64,000 nt of DNA from positions 3,534,001 to 3,598,000 of the forward strand of contig OZ241351.1 of NCBI GenBank assembly GCA_965200355.1. Direction: 5' to 3'. The translations under genes and the position numbers were made by a program. This DNA comes from Bin18 sp965200355. GTDB taxonomy: Bacteria > Desulfobacterota > Binatia > Bin18. Positions 40,786-50,156 of the stretch are shown here, piece by piece. Below the pieces are notes generated by a model, which saw nothing but the letters and a program-made list of their open reading frames with translations, made no database searches and had not been told where the DNA came from. Numbering within the stretch: the stretch's first letter is position 1; every line of letters begins with the position of its first letter.

Positions 40786-42375
40786 CTATGACCCAGCCTT
40801 GGCTAAATATGCCCCCTGAAGACCAATCTTCCCATACGTCAGACCGGCAAAGGCCGGGACTGCGTGCGTCAATTCGCTAAAGACGTCAGTAATCGAAACA
40901 ACGTCGGGACCGTCCAACCCCGTGCTCAGCAAGGCCAAGGCTTCCCAACCGACCTTCGCTTCTCCCGGTGGGGGAAATGCCTGAGAGAGCCGCTGGACAC
41001 GCCCGGTGTGATTCGTACACGTCCCGTCCGTCTCCACGGCCGCCGCAATCGGCAGCACAATATCTGCATATTCTGTCGTGTCGTTATAGTCCGTGTCGAG
41101 CACGATGACGGTTGTTTCGCCCAGGGCGCTCTCGACCCGTTCTTGGCCGAAGGCTGTAACGAGGTCTACGCCAAGGATAAAGAGGACTTTCACCCCCCGC
41201 TGCTCTGCCGCAGATAAGATGGCCTCGGCCCCGCCTCCTCCATTCAGCAGGCCCAGACTCTTCAGTCCCTGCGTATTCGGGTTTTTGTCGGCGTGGATCA
41301 GGAAGTCGTCATGAAATGCCTCAGCCGGAGACCACGACAAGCCAGCCGTGCGGGTGGAACCAAGGTGTTCTCTGAGCAGGCGGGAGAGCAGAAAAGCTTC
41401 TTCGTTGGTTGCCTTGGCACCAATAATGGCCGCCACCGCATCCGCCCCCTGCTCGGCTTGGGCCGAACGGACGGCTTGGGCCACTTTTTTCCCAGCCTCG
41501 TCCCACGAAGTGACCAGAAAGGACGATTCACCGCGCACTAAAGGCGTGGGAATCCGGCTGTCCTGTTGGAATGATTTATACCAGTGCCGCCCCTCATCAC
41601 ACATCCAATACGTATTGACATCAAGATTCTGGCGTGGGCGGAACCGAAAAATTTCGCCCCGCCGATGGTAGATATCGATATTGCAGCCGGTGGCGCAGCG
41701 GGTGCAGGTTGAGGGCGTTTTTTCAAGATACCAGACCCGAGACTTGAATCGGAAGTCCTTGCTCGTCAGCGCTCCCACGGGACACACGTCAACAACATTA
41801 CCGGAATAGGGGTTGTCGAGTTGCTTGCCCGGAAAGAGGCTGATGCGGGAATGGTCCCCGCGCTCAAAAATGCCCAGCTCACCGGTCTGGGTGATTTCGT
41901 CGCAGAAACGGGTACAGCGAGCACACAGAATGCAGCGTTCTTCGTCGAGCACGACTTCGGGTCCGAGGTCAACCACTTTGCCTTTCTGCACCTTGGCTTC
42001 AAGCTGCATCTCGCTCTTATAGGCACCGTACAGCATGTAATAGTCCTGGAGCTTGCACTCGCCAGCCTGGTCGCAGATAGGACAATCGATCGGGTGGTTA
42101 ATCAAAAGAAATTCGAGCACCGCGGCTTGGGCGTATTTCACTCTTTCACTGGTCGTTTTGACCACCATCCCATCGGCAACCCGCGTATTACAGCCAATCT
42201 GAAGTTTGGGGATGTTCTCGATTTCGACCAGGCACATGCGGCAGTTGCCCGATATGCTGAGTCCGGGATGGTAACAGTAATGCGGCACTTCAATACCGAC
42301 TTGTTCGGCAGCTTGGATGATATTGAGGCCGTCTCCGACCGTCACTGCTTGGCCATCGATTTCAAGTGTTGGCAT
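40786..42375 (-). CDS. nuoG: NADH-quinone oxidoreductase subunit G (NuoG)
   Basis: A 529-residue Fe-S subunit of complex I. The N-terminal 2Fe-2S ferredoxin domain has CYHPGLSISGNCRMCLVE and a later Cys. His/Cys and 4Fe-4S sites follow in HPIDCPICDQAGECKLQDY, ERCILCARCTRFC and VVDVCPVGALTSKDF. A further four-Cys 4Fe-4S site is in TCTRCATGCN (N7-like) with a later Cys. The rest is a molybdopterin-oxidoreductase-type domain without Mo-cofactor features. It is shorter than many NuoG (about 700-900 residues), the C-terminal part being reduced. It follows NuoF after 18 bases in one transcript. Its electrons pass from the NuoF flavin to the hydrophilic arm. Confidence 0.93.
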   Translation of the reverse strand: MPTLEIDGQAVTVGDGLNIIQAAEQVGIEVPHYCYHPGLSISGNCRMCLVEIENIPKLQIGCNTRVADGMVVKTTSERVKYAQAAVLEFLLINHPIDCPICDQAGECKLQDYYMLYGAYKSEMQLEAKVQKGKVVDLGPEVVLDEERCILCARCTRFCDEITQTGELGIFERGDHSRISLFPGKQLDNPYSGNVVDVCPVGALTSKDFRFKSRVWYLEKTPSTCTRCATGCNIDIYHRRGEIFRFRPRQNLDVNTYWMCDEGRHWYKSFQQDSRIPTPLVRGESSFLVTSWDEAGKKVAQAVRSAQAEQGADAVAAIIGAKATNEEAFLLSRLLREHLGSTRTAGLSWSPAEAFHDDFLIHADKNPNTQGLKSLGLLNGGGGAEAILSAAEQRGVKVLFILGVDLVTAFGQERVESALGETTVIVLDTDYNDTTEYADIVLPIAAAVETDGTCTNHTGRVQRLSQAFPPPGEAKVGWEALALLSTGLDGPDVVSITDVFSELTHAVPAFAGLTYGKIGLQGAYLAKAGS

Positions 42376-42393
42376 GAAAACCTCTGGGGGAGC

Positions 42394-43683
42394 TCAGGCG
42401 GCTTCAGGCTGGACCGCTGTTTTTTTCAGCGGACAGCCGCCCTCCACATGGGCAACGAACTCGGCGCGGAACTTCGTCAGATAACTCTGGGTCGGCATGG
42501 CGGCCGCGTCAGCTAAGACACATACCGTATTGCCCATCATATTGGTACAAATCCGATCAATCAGGTCGATATCCTCGGCTTTGCCGTTGCCCTCTTCGAG
42601 TCGGACCAGGAGCTTATGCAACCAGCCGGTTCCTTCTCGACACGGCGAGCACTGGCCACAGGATTCATGGTGATAGAAGCGGTCAACGATCTTCAGGGCA
42701 CGAACCATACAGGTGTCTTCGTCCATCACAATAATGCCGGCGGTACCCAGAAAGGCACCAATGGCCCGCATGGAGTCGAAATCCATATGGACGTCAATCT
42801 CGTCTGGCGTCAGAACGGGGAAGGACGACCCGGCTGGCATGACGGCCTTGAGCTGCTTGCCGTCTTTGATGCCTCCCGCATAGTCGTAAATCACCTCGCG
42901 CAGCGGCATGCCCATGGGCAACTCGAATATACCGGGCTTCTCAACATGACCGCTGACTCCATATATTTTCGGACCCGGCCCACTTTCCGGCCCAATGGAC
43001 CGGAACCAGTCTGGACCGTTTTTGATGATAGACGGGACGCAGGCAAGCGTTTCCACGTTGTTCACAATAGTGGGGCAGCCAAATAAGCCGTACACAGCGG
43101 GAAAGGGTGGTTTAATGCGGGGGTAGGCGCGTTTGCCTTCAATCGACTGAATCAGGCCAGTCTCTTCCCCACAGATATAGGCACCGGCTCCCCGATGGAC
43201 GTAGACCTCAAGATCAAAGCCGGTCCCGAAAATATCTTTGCCAAACAGACCCTGGTCATACGCCTCGGCCAGGGCCCGTTCCAGGCATTTTGCGCCATAG
43301 GCGAATTCTCCTCTGATATAGATATAGGCCGTATGGGCGTTGATGGCGTAGCAGGTGATGAGAATACCTTCCAGAAGGATATGGGTATTCTTCTCAATGA
43401 TCGTCCGGTCTTTGAACGTTCCGGGCTCACTTTCGTCGGCGTTGCAACACAGATAGACCGGTTTATCCGAGTCCTTGGGTAAGAATCCCCATTTGACGCC
43501 GGCCGGAAAACCCGCCCCGCCCCGTCCACGCAGGTTCGATTCTTTGACCTGGGCCGTGACTTCCTCTGGCTTGAGCGTCGTCAGCACCTGACGCGCTGCG
43601 ACATAGCCATCATGGGCCAGATAAACATCAAGCGTGTGAATGTCAGGGACATCTTCATGGCGCAGTAAGACGTTTTCGGCCAT
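42394..43683 (-). CDS. nuoF: NADH-quinone oxidoreductase subunit F (NuoF)
   Basis: A 429-residue flavoprotein that oxidises NADH. RGRGGAGFPAGVKWGFLP (NADH-binding), CNADESEPGTFKDR (FMN) and YICGEETGLIQSIEG define the flavin pocket; ESCGQCSPCREGTGW with a later Cys in DRICTNMMGNTVCVLADA forms the N3 4Fe-4S cluster. The ATG follows AGGAAGGACGA. No NuoE, the 2Fe-2S partner normally just upstream, is found; a 140-base divergent region precedes the gene. The rest of complex I must be elsewhere, or NuoFG serve another soluble complex. Confidence 0.95.
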   Translation of the reverse strand: MAENVLLRHEDVPDIHTLDVYLAHDGYVAARQVLTTLKPEEVTAQVKESNLRGRGGAGFPAGVKWGFLPKDSDKPVYLCCNADESEPGTFKDRTIIEKNTHILLEGILITCYAINAHTAYIYIRGEFAYGAKCLERALAEAYDQGLFGKDIFGTGFDLEVYVHRGAGAYICGEETGLIQSIEGKRAYPRIKPPFPAVYGLFGCPTIVNNVETLACVPSIIKNGPDWFRSIGPESGPGPKIYGVSGHVEKPGIFELPMGMPLREVIYDYAGGIKDGKQLKAVMPAGSSFPVLTPDEIDVHMDFDSMRAIGAFLGTAGIIVMDEDTCMVRALKIVDRFYHHESCGQCSPCREGTGWLHKLLVRLEEGNGKAEDIDLIDRICTNMMGNTVCVLADAAAMPTQSYLTKFRAEFVAHVEGGCPLKKTAVQPEAA

Positions 43684-43823
43684 TCGTCCTTCCTCATCTC
43701 GACCTGTGAAATAAAGAGAAAATCTCCGTTCCGGTCAGAATATCGGCCCCTGTTTGGGGTGTCAAACCTCCTTAGCCAGCGGCCATTTACATTTCTAGTG
43801 CCCTCTGGTTTAACGGCTGCCTG

Positions 43824-44339
43824 ATGAGCGATTTCATTCTCCTCTGGGCGCATGTCCTCAGCTTAGCGGTCTTCTTTGGCAGCGGCGTGACCCTGCTTGT
43901 CATGTTGCTGCCTCCGGCCGCTCAGATTGACGACCCAGCCACACAACAGACCTATTTGGCCAGGGGCCTGAAATACTACAATCCGCTGAGTATCGGTTCA
44001 CTCGGCGTCGTACTGATGACCGGCGCGTGGAGTCTCACGACACTCAAAGCCAAGCCCGGCTTATCATTCTTTACTCCCGAGGGATATTTGTCAGACTTTG
44101 GCAGTTTGCTGAGCCTCAAACTCCTCATCGTCTTTCTTCTGATTAACGTGAGCGCCGCGGTTTCTCTGGGCATGGGCCATCGTCTTGTTCGCACCGAGGT
44201 ACGCGGGGAGGCATTCCCACCGGATAAGCTGCCCGGCCTGGTCAAGCGCATCCAGATTTTTACCGGATTGGCGCTGGCCCTGACCGCCTGGATTGTCTGG
44301 ATTTCGCTCGGTATGTCGCGGCTGGGGTTGAAAGAGTAA
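43824..44339 (+). CDS. CopD-like membrane protein
   Basis: A 171-residue membrane protein with four predicted helices: FILLWAHVLSLAVFFGSG, YYNPLSIGSLGVVLMTGAWS, LLSLKLLIVFLLINVSAAVS and IQIFTGLALALTAWIVWISL. The layout and His in WAHVLSLA and GMGHRLV resemble CopD/DUF2214-type (PF05425) proteins involved in copper transport or haem-containing membrane redox systems. It is divergent to nuoF and converges with the enoyl-CoA hydratase. Assignment is by membrane pattern and His positions only. Confidence 0.6.
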   Translation: MSDFILLWAHVLSLAVFFGSGVTLLVMLLPPAAQIDDPATQQTYLARGLKYYNPLSIGSLGVVLMTGAWSLTTLKAKPGLSFFTPEGYLSDFGSLLSLKLLIVFLLINVSAAVSLGMGHRLVRTEVRGEAFPPDKLPGLVKRIQIFTGLALALTAWIVWISLGMSRLGLKE

Positions 44340-44357
44340 AAGAGTAATTGTCGGCGC

Positions 44358-45179
44358 TCACTTGCCTGACCAGCGCGGCGGACGCTTTTCCGTAAAGGCG
44401 GCGACGCCCTCCCGGAAGTCGGCCTCAGTCATCATGCGGTCAATCAGGCTCCGCGAACGCTGGACCGCCGAGGCCGCATCACCGTGCAGGTCGGCATAGA
44501 TCTGGCTCTTAGTTGCCCGTAACGATCCAGGAGAAACCCGGGCTATCATCTTGCGCACATAATCGTAGGTGTAGGGCAGGAGGTCGTCGAACGGCAGAAC
44601 TTTGTTGACCAAGCCGAGGGCATAGGCTTCTTCTGCCAGAAAGATACGGCTCGTGAGCAGAATATCATTCGCCCGCGTGACGCCCATCAGGCGCGGGAGC
44701 AGCCAGGACAGCCCAAACTCGGCTGGCAGGTTCAGGGCGCCGTGGGCGGTCGTAAACTTCGCGCCGGCTGCGGCAAAACGGATATCGGCATAGCAAGCGA
44801 CCGCCAGGCCAGCGCCGGCGACTGCCCCGTTAATGGCCGCAATCACCGGTTTGGTCAGGCCGAATTGATAGGCAAAATCCGCGTCAAACTCGGGTCGGAC
44901 GCCATAGCCAGGGGTCGGCAGCAGGTCTGGCGTGCCTGGGTCGTAGCCACCTTTTTCAACATGTCCTTCAAGTGCCCGCGAATCCGCCCCAACGCAAAAA
45001 TCCCGCCCCGCTCCGGTCACAAGAATGGCTCGTACCCCCGGGTCGTTCTCGGCCTGCTCAATGGACCAGCGATACTCAACGTGCATTCTGCCCGTCCACG
45101 AGTTCCGGCGTTGAGGACGGTTGAGGGTAATCGTGGCGATCTGGTCTTTGACGGCGTAGGCGATGACTTTCCGTTCCAT
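44358..45179 (-). CDS. Enoyl-CoA hydratase/isomerase family protein
   Basis: A 273-residue crotonase-fold protein. The CoA and oxyanion regions are TLNRPQRRNSWTGRM, VTGAGRDFCVGADSRALEGH and the AINGAVAGAGLAVACYADIR block, then AAGAKFTTAHGALNLPAEFG and the AYALGLVNKVLP tail. One of the usual Glu acid/base positions carries Ala-Glu in LPAEFGLSWLLPRL. Relatives hydrate enoyl-CoA or act on branched or cyclic acyl-CoA. It is 24 bases downstream of rsmA on the same strand. Confidence 0.9.
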   Translation of the reverse strand: MERKVIAYAVKDQIATITLNRPQRRNSWTGRMHVEYRWSIEQAENDPGVRAILVTGAGRDFCVGADSRALEGHVEKGGYDPGTPDLLPTPGYGVRPEFDADFAYQFGLTKPVIAAINGAVAGAGLAVACYADIRFAAAGAKFTTAHGALNLPAEFGLSWLLPRLMGVTRANDILLTSRIFLAEEAYALGLVNKVLPFDDLLPYTYDYVRKMIARVSPGSLRATKSQIYADLHGDAASAVQRSRSLIDRMMTEADFREGVAAFTEKRPPRWSGK

Positions 45180-45203
45180 AATCTCCTCTGTTCTGCGTGG
45201 GGG

Positions 45204-46064
45204 TTATTCCATCCACCTGTTTGTCAGGCGTGCAAATGCCTCAAGGCTCAGCGTCTCGCCACGGTGCTGTAAGTCAATGTCCGCCCGTTGGCCAATGGCT
45301 TCAAGGTCTGCCGCCCCAACTCCGCGCAAGGCATTCCGCAACGTTTTTCGGCGTTGATTAAAGGCCGTCTTCACGATCCGGCGAAACAGCCCCTCATTGG
45401 CAACTGCAACCCGAGGCTCTTTGTGAAAAATCAGTGTAATCACTTGGGAGTGCACTTGGGGTGCCGGGAAGAAGCTCCGTGGCCCAACCGAGCACACCGA
45501 TTCCGGCGTCGCGTAGAGCTGCATCAAAACGGACAGCACCCCATACGCCTTTGTCCCTGGGGAGGCCGTAATACGCTCGGCCACCTCCCGCTGGAGCATG
45601 ACCGTGGCCTGCGGGAACTGCGTCCGGTGGTCGAGCAACCGAAAGAGGATGGGAGTCGCCATATTGTAGGGGAGGCTTGCCACGACCTTGAGAGGCTGTT
45701 CTTGAAACGCTTCTTGCAGATTGAGGCGAAGAAAGTCAGCCGTAATCATCTGGACGCGCGCGTCATGGGCGAAACGGGCCGCCAGTCGTTCGGCCAAAGT
45801 CGCGTCCATCTCGACTAAAAAGAGCTGTCCTGCCTCCTTGACCAAAATTTCAGACAGCGCTCCGAGCCCCGGCCCGATTTCCAAAACATTCTCTTCAGGG
45901 TGGATCGCCGCGGCCGTCACCATGCGCTGAATGACGTCGGCATCAATCAGAAAATGCTGGCCAAGACGTTTATGGGGACGAATGCCCAGTTCGCCAAGGG
46001 CGAAACGGGCTTGTTGGAGCAAGGTCGGCGGAGCGGCTTTCACACCGGGGGCCCTCCTAGGCAT
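45204..46064 (-). CDS. rsmA: 16S rRNA dimethyladenosine transferase (RsmA/KsgA)
   Basis: A 286-residue methyltransferase that dimethylates A1518 and A1519 of 16S rRNA. Hallmarks are KRLGQHFLIDADVIQRMV, the SAM motif ENVLEIGPGLGALSEILV (about residue 60), LPYNMATPILFRLL (the NxPY-like catalytic loop, here SLPYN) and RSFFPAPQVHSQVI. The ATG at 46064 overlaps the tsaD stop by eight bases on the same strand. Confidence 0.95.
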   Translation of the reverse strand: MPRRAPGVKAAPPTLLQQARFALGELGIRPHKRLGQHFLIDADVIQRMVTAAAIHPEENVLEIGPGLGALSEILVKEAGQLFLVEMDATLAERLAARFAHDARVQMITADFLRLNLQEAFQEQPLKVVASLPYNMATPILFRLLDHRTQFPQATVMLQREVAERITASPGTKAYGVLSVLMQLYATPESVCSVGPRSFFPAPQVHSQVITLIFHKEPRVAVANEGLFRRIVKTAFNQRRKTLRNALRGVGAADLEAIGQRADIDLQHRGETLSLEAFARLTNRWME

Positions 46065-47079
46065 GTTCTAACGGCAACACCGCAGACGCATTCAGGTCGA
46101 GCCCAGAACGCTGTCCCGCGGCAAGACGCCAGGCACCGGCAAAAGCGATCATCGCTGCATTATCCGTACACAGCGGCAACGACGGAAAGAAAGCCTGGAA
46201 ACCGGTTTGCTCTCCGGCTGCGGTCATGCGCTGCCGCAACCGGGAATTGGCAGACACGCCACCGGAGAGGACAACGCGGCGGATATTCAGATCGCGGGCC
46301 GCTCGGCAAGTAGTGTCCACCACGGGGTCCACCACGGCTTCTTGATAACTGGCGGCTATATCGGCTGGGGTATATTGCTCTCGCTCTGGAGAGGCGAGAA
46401 ATTGGCGCAGGGCAGTCTTGAGCCCGCTATAGCTGAAGTCATACCTCGCCTGTTTGATACGCGCGCGAGGGAACCGAATGGCGCTACACCGGCCGGTTTT
46501 GGCGAGTTCATCAATGCGCCGCCCGCCCGGGTAGCCCAGGCCGAGCATTTTGGCACCTTTGTCGAACGCCTCGCCGGCCGCATCATCCCGGGTCGCGCCA
46601 AGACGCTGGTAGTGCCCCCAATCCCGGGCCAGATATACACCCGTATGGCCCCCAGACACTAATGCGCACAGGAAAGGGAAAGGCACCTCGTGTTCGAGTT
46701 GCACCGCCAGCAGGTGCCCCTCAAGATGGTTGATCCCAATACAGGGGAGATTCTGAGCAAAGGCGAGCGCCTTCGCCAGCGACACGCCAACCAGCAGCGA
46801 ACCGACTAGGCCCGGTCCGGCAGTGACCGCAATCCCCTCAATGGAATCAAGCGTGAGGTCGGCTTGCTCTAAAGCCGCATCGAGAACAGGAAGGACATTC
46901 TGTATATGCTGCCGAGAGGCGAGCTCGGGCACAATCCCACCATAGGGACCATGAACCGCGTCCTGAGACGAGACAATACTAGACAGGATACAGCGTCCCC
47001 GCAGGACGGCGACAGCCGTGTCATCACACGAGGACTCAATACCCAGGATCGTCCAGTCCTTTTGACCAGGCGTGTTCAC
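46057..47079 (-). CDS. tsaD: tRNA N6-adenosine threonylcarbamoyltransferase (TsaD)
   Basis: A 340-residue ASKHA-fold enzyme that transfers threonylcarbamoyl to A37 of tRNAs that read ANN codons. Family stretches are ILGIESSCDDTAVAVL, GGIVPELASRQHIQNVLPVL (the metal-binding HxxxH), LVSGGHTGVYLARD and VLSGGVSANSRLRQRM. GVSLAKALAFAQ and GINHLEGHLLAV (His) complete the domain. It starts at a GTG (47079) that shares GTGA with the upstream TPR gene stop, implying coupling. Confidence 0.95.
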   Translation of the reverse strand: MNTPGQKDWTILGIESSCDDTAVAVLRGRCILSSIVSSQDAVHGPYGGIVPELASRQHIQNVLPVLDAALEQADLTLDSIEGIAVTAGPGLVGSLLVGVSLAKALAFAQNLPCIGINHLEGHLLAVQLEHEVPFPFLCALVSGGHTGVYLARDWGHYQRLGATRDDAAGEAFDKGAKMLGLGYPGGRRIDELAKTGRCSAIRFPRARIKQARYDFSYSGLKTALRQFLASPEREQYTPADIAASYQEAVVDPVVDTTCRAARDLNIRRVVLSGGVSANSRLRQRMTAAGEQTGFQAFFPSLPLCTDNAAMIAFAGAWRLAAGQRSGLDLNASAVLPLEHA

Positions 47080-47666
47080 GGCTCACTCTCATCCGGCAGC
47101 CGGGCAAGGGCACTCAGGGCACGTAAGCTTTGCGGAGCAAACTCCAGGCAGCGTTGGTAACTGAGTCGCGCCTCCCCATATGCTCCGAGGTCCTCATGCA
47201 CCGTTCCTTGGAGGCAATGCGTTTTCGCCATCCAATCAGCGTTCTCTTCCGATTCCGATAACGCGAGTTCCGCTTTCAGTAAAAAGACCAAAGCCTGGCG
47301 GGCGTCCCCTTGGGCAAAGGTGGTACGCCCGAGCAAGTAATAGCCGTAGGGTTGCAACGGAGCAATGTGCACGGCGCGCTCAAAGAGGATACGGGCGCGC
47401 TGGAAATTTTCCTGACTCAATGCGGCCTGGCCTTGTGCTACAAAATGAAGGGCGACGCGCTCCTGGGGAGAAAATACGGCAGGGTTGGGCAGCGGGAGCG
47501 CGGCTTGCTCTTGCAGCATTCCCCGATACTGGAATTGCCTGCCGTTCTGAGAGGCTTCGCCCTCTTGCGCGTAGGCAGCGAGGCTTCCACAGGCCAGCAC
47601 GAGCATGGCACCCAGCAGAGATCGCCACAGGGCGCACCCCAGTGTGATGATAGGATATGTCACCAC
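47076..47666 (-). CDS. Exported TPR-repeat protein
   Basis: A 196-residue protein with an N-terminal signal peptide (LLGAMLVLACGSLAAYAQ) followed by a low-complexity linker and two to three TPR-like helix pairs: ALHFVAQGQAALSQENFQRA, YYLLGRTTFAQGDARQALVF and LQGTVHEDLGAYGEARLSYQ. It overlaps PBP1b by seven bases (GTGGTGA) and TsaD by four, in an operon. A periplasmic partner role in envelope assembly, near the PBP, is suggested by position. A Cys in the signal region lacks a clear lipobox. Confidence 0.75.
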   Translation of the reverse strand: MVTYPIITLGCALWRSLLGAMLVLACGSLAAYAQEGEASQNGRQFQYRGMLQEQAALPLPNPAVFSPQERVALHFVAQGQAALSQENFQRARILFERAVHIAPLQPYGYYLLGRTTFAQGDARQALVFLLKAELALSESEENADWMAKTHCLQGTVHEDLGAYGEARLSYQRCLEFAPQSLRALSALARLPDESEP

Positions 47667-50110
47667 GGTTTTGGCCGACTGGGCTGCGGTGAGGATGGAG
47701 AGACTGAAGCGGGGAACAAAGCCTCAGACAGCATCAGAGGTGGTTCTTCAACAGGAAGTTTGCGTGCCGGGGAGTGGTGGTCTGAGGCCGTCGTCCGAAC
47801 GGGAGGACGAGACGGGAGCGGGCCAGAGGTGTGATACGGACACGAAAAAATCGGCTCCTGCCCCTTTGGGAAAGCCTCTTGTATCACCTGAGGGCAATGG
47901 GGATTCGCCCGCAGACCATTTTGTTGATCAACCGCGACAAGGGCGACCCCAGGCGGAGACGAGAAGTCCGCAATCGGCCTCCCCGCTGTCGCACGTTTCA
48001 TAAATGCCGTCCACATAGGCAATGCCGCCTGGGCACCGGAGAGGTTGAGCGAAGCCCGACGATCAAACCCGACCCACACAACCGCTAAGAGGTCAGGAGT
48101 ATAGCCGGCAAACCAGGCATCTCCGTAATCGTTCGTGGTTCCCGTCTTTCCTGCGGCAGGACGGACAAATCCCATCCGCCGGGCTCCCGCACCCGTTCCC
48201 CGTTGCATGACCCCCGCCAGCAGGTGAGTCAGCATATACGCATCGTTAGGATGAATCCGCTGTTCGACCGTCATCTGGTGCTGCTCAATGATTTCCCCTG
48301 TCCGACTTGTGATCCACTGAATCGTTTCTGGCCGCGTCGCAATCCCTTGATTCGCCAGGGTCCCATACGCGAAGGCGACCTCGACGGGCGTCACCTCCGC
48401 CGCTCCGAGAGACAGCGAAGGGTAGGCCGGCAAAGGACTGGTAAAGCCCAGACGAGCGGCCATTTGGCGAGCAGGTTCAATGCCGACTTCCTGGGCAATA
48501 CGCGCCGCCACGGCATTCGATGATTTTTCAAGGGCTTGTCTCAGGCTCACCATGTCCCGATAGCGGTTTTTATAGTTCCGTGGACTCCATTCTTTATCTT
48601 CGTAGAACCAACTGAAGGGCGCATCGTTCACGAGACTGGTAGGCAGGAAGCGACCGTCTTGCTGTTGTCGCTCTTGCTCAAGGGCCGTCAGGAACACCAC
48701 GGGCTTAAAGATCGAGCCAAGCTGCCGGCGAGCTTGAACGGTCCGATTAAACTGCGACGCCTGGTAGTCACGTCCTCCCACCAGAGCGAGGATATGTCCG
48801 GTTTGGGGCTGGATAGCCACAAGGCAGGCCTGGAGGCGCTCTTTGGGCGACTCTCGTTTCAACCGTGGATGCTTGTCCTCAAGTTCCGTCAGGCCGGTTT
48901 GAATGACTGCACGCGCGATCTGCTGTAGTCGCATATCCAAGACAGTAAAGATATTGAGTCCGGCCTTGGTCAAGGTTCCGGCCGGGTAGTTCGCATCAAG
49001 CTCTTTTCTGATGAAGTCAACAAAATATGGGGCTTTATTTTTTTCAGGCGGCAGCTCGCGCGGCCCCGCTTCTTCGTGCTGCGCAGCGTCTGCTTCCTCT
49101 TCCGTAATGGTCCCCAATGTGACCATTCTTTGGAGAATATGATTACGGCGCAGGATGGCACGCTCAGAATGACGGTTCGGGGCATAGCGGTTCGGCGCTT
49201 TGATCATGCCAGCAATGAGGGCTGCTTCTCCGAGCGTTAAATCACGGGGGGCTTTACCAAAGTAGAATCGAGAGGCTTCCCAAATACCCAAAATACTCTT
49301 TGCGCCCCGCTGCCCCAGATAAATTTCATTCAAATAATTCTCGAGGATTTGCAGCTTGGAGTAGTGGTTCTCAATAATGAACGCCAGACAGACTTCGACC
49401 AGCTTGCGCTTGAGGGTTCTTTCTTGGGAAAGAAAGAAGTTCTTAATCAGCTGCTGCGTTAGCGTACTCCCCCCCTGGACGATTCGTCCGCCAAGGATGT
49501 TGGCCCATCCGGCTCCCAATATCCGCCACACATCAACCCCGCGATGTTCAAAAAAGCGATGATCTTCCGCCGCCAGGACTGCCTTGACCAGCAGAGACGG
49601 CACTTCGTAGAGTTTCACCACCCGGCGTTCTTCCCACGCTTGGGCATAGAAACGAGTAATGGTTTCCGGCTCTGTTTCGATAGCCTGGATTTCGGCCTGA
49701 GCGTCAAGGTCGGTCAGACGTTCGATTTGTCCCCGCTGTATGGATAGCAGAATCCGCCGGGCAGAACGCTCTCGTCCGGGATACGCGGATTCCCGTAAAA
49801 AAATCTGGACTTCTCCGCTTTGGGTATTGTGCCAGTACTCACCCGGAGCACGAATGGGGGGTTCAACCGGTTGATAATCCAAGCGTGCCAGATGGTCAAA
49901 GAGCGCAACCGCCTCGATATTGAGGCCAGGGTAGAGGAGGAGCGGGCGCGCATAGACCTTGGACGGTACGGCCCAGCGGTGGTCGGAAAAACGCTGAACC
50001 GCGGTGTGTTCTAATTTGTGGTAAAACTGCCAGCCGAGAACGACCGCCGTTCCAAGCAGTCCCAGGCAGAGACAACCCATCAGACTCCAGAATATCCGTT
50101 GCATATCCAT
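47660..50110 (-). CDS. Penicillin-binding protein 1B-type transglycosylase/transpeptidase
   Basis: An 816-residue class A PBP that polymerises and crosslinks peptidoglycan in the periplasm. A single N-terminal transmembrane helix (FWSLMGCLCLGLLGTAVVLG) is followed by a UB2H-like region as in PBP1B. The GT51 domain has AEDHRFFEHRGVD and GGSTLTQQLIKNFFLS (catalytic Glu in EDHRFF). The transpeptidase domain has GSIFKP (Ser nucleophile), SSN in EKSSNAVA, and KTGTTND. A Pro/Ser-rich C-terminal tail of about 50 residues ends the protein. The ATG at 50110 or 50104 is likely; the frame is open further upstream into the DUF1844 gap. It is the head of the PBP-TPR-TsaD-RsmA block. Confidence 0.93.
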   Translation of the reverse strand: MDMQRIFWSLMGCLCLGLLGTAVVLGWQFYHKLEHTAVQRFSDHRWAVPSKVYARPLLLYPGLNIEAVALFDHLARLDYQPVEPPIRAPGEYWHNTQSGEVQIFLRESAYPGRERSARRILLSIQRGQIERLTDLDAQAEIQAIETEPETITRFYAQAWEERRVVKLYEVPSLLVKAVLAAEDHRFFEHRGVDVWRILGAGWANILGGRIVQGGSTLTQQLIKNFFLSQERTLKRKLVEVCLAFIIENHYSKLQILENYLNEIYLGQRGAKSILGIWEASRFYFGKAPRDLTLGEAALIAGMIKAPNRYAPNRHSERAILRRNHILQRMVTLGTITEEEADAAQHEEAGPRELPPEKNKAPYFVDFIRKELDANYPAGTLTKAGLNIFTVLDMRLQQIARAVIQTGLTELEDKHPRLKRESPKERLQACLVAIQPQTGHILALVGGRDYQASQFNRTVQARRQLGSIFKPVVFLTALEQERQQQDGRFLPTSLVNDAPFSWFYEDKEWSPRNYKNRYRDMVSLRQALEKSSNAVAARIAQEVGIEPARQMAARLGFTSPLPAYPSLSLGAAEVTPVEVAFAYGTLANQGIATRPETIQWITSRTGEIIEQHQMTVEQRIHPNDAYMLTHLLAGVMQRGTGAGARRMGFVRPAAGKTGTTNDYGDAWFAGYTPDLLAVVWVGFDRRASLNLSGAQAALPMWTAFMKRATAGRPIADFSSPPGVALVAVDQQNGLRANPHCPQVIQEAFPKGQEPIFSCPYHTSGPLPSRPPVRTTASDHHSPARKLPVEEPPLMLSEALFPASVSPSSPQPSRPKPW

Positions 50111-50156
50111 CCCAGATAAGGGCAGAGGGCTTAGTAGCGGCGGCTCCGTCGCCGGA

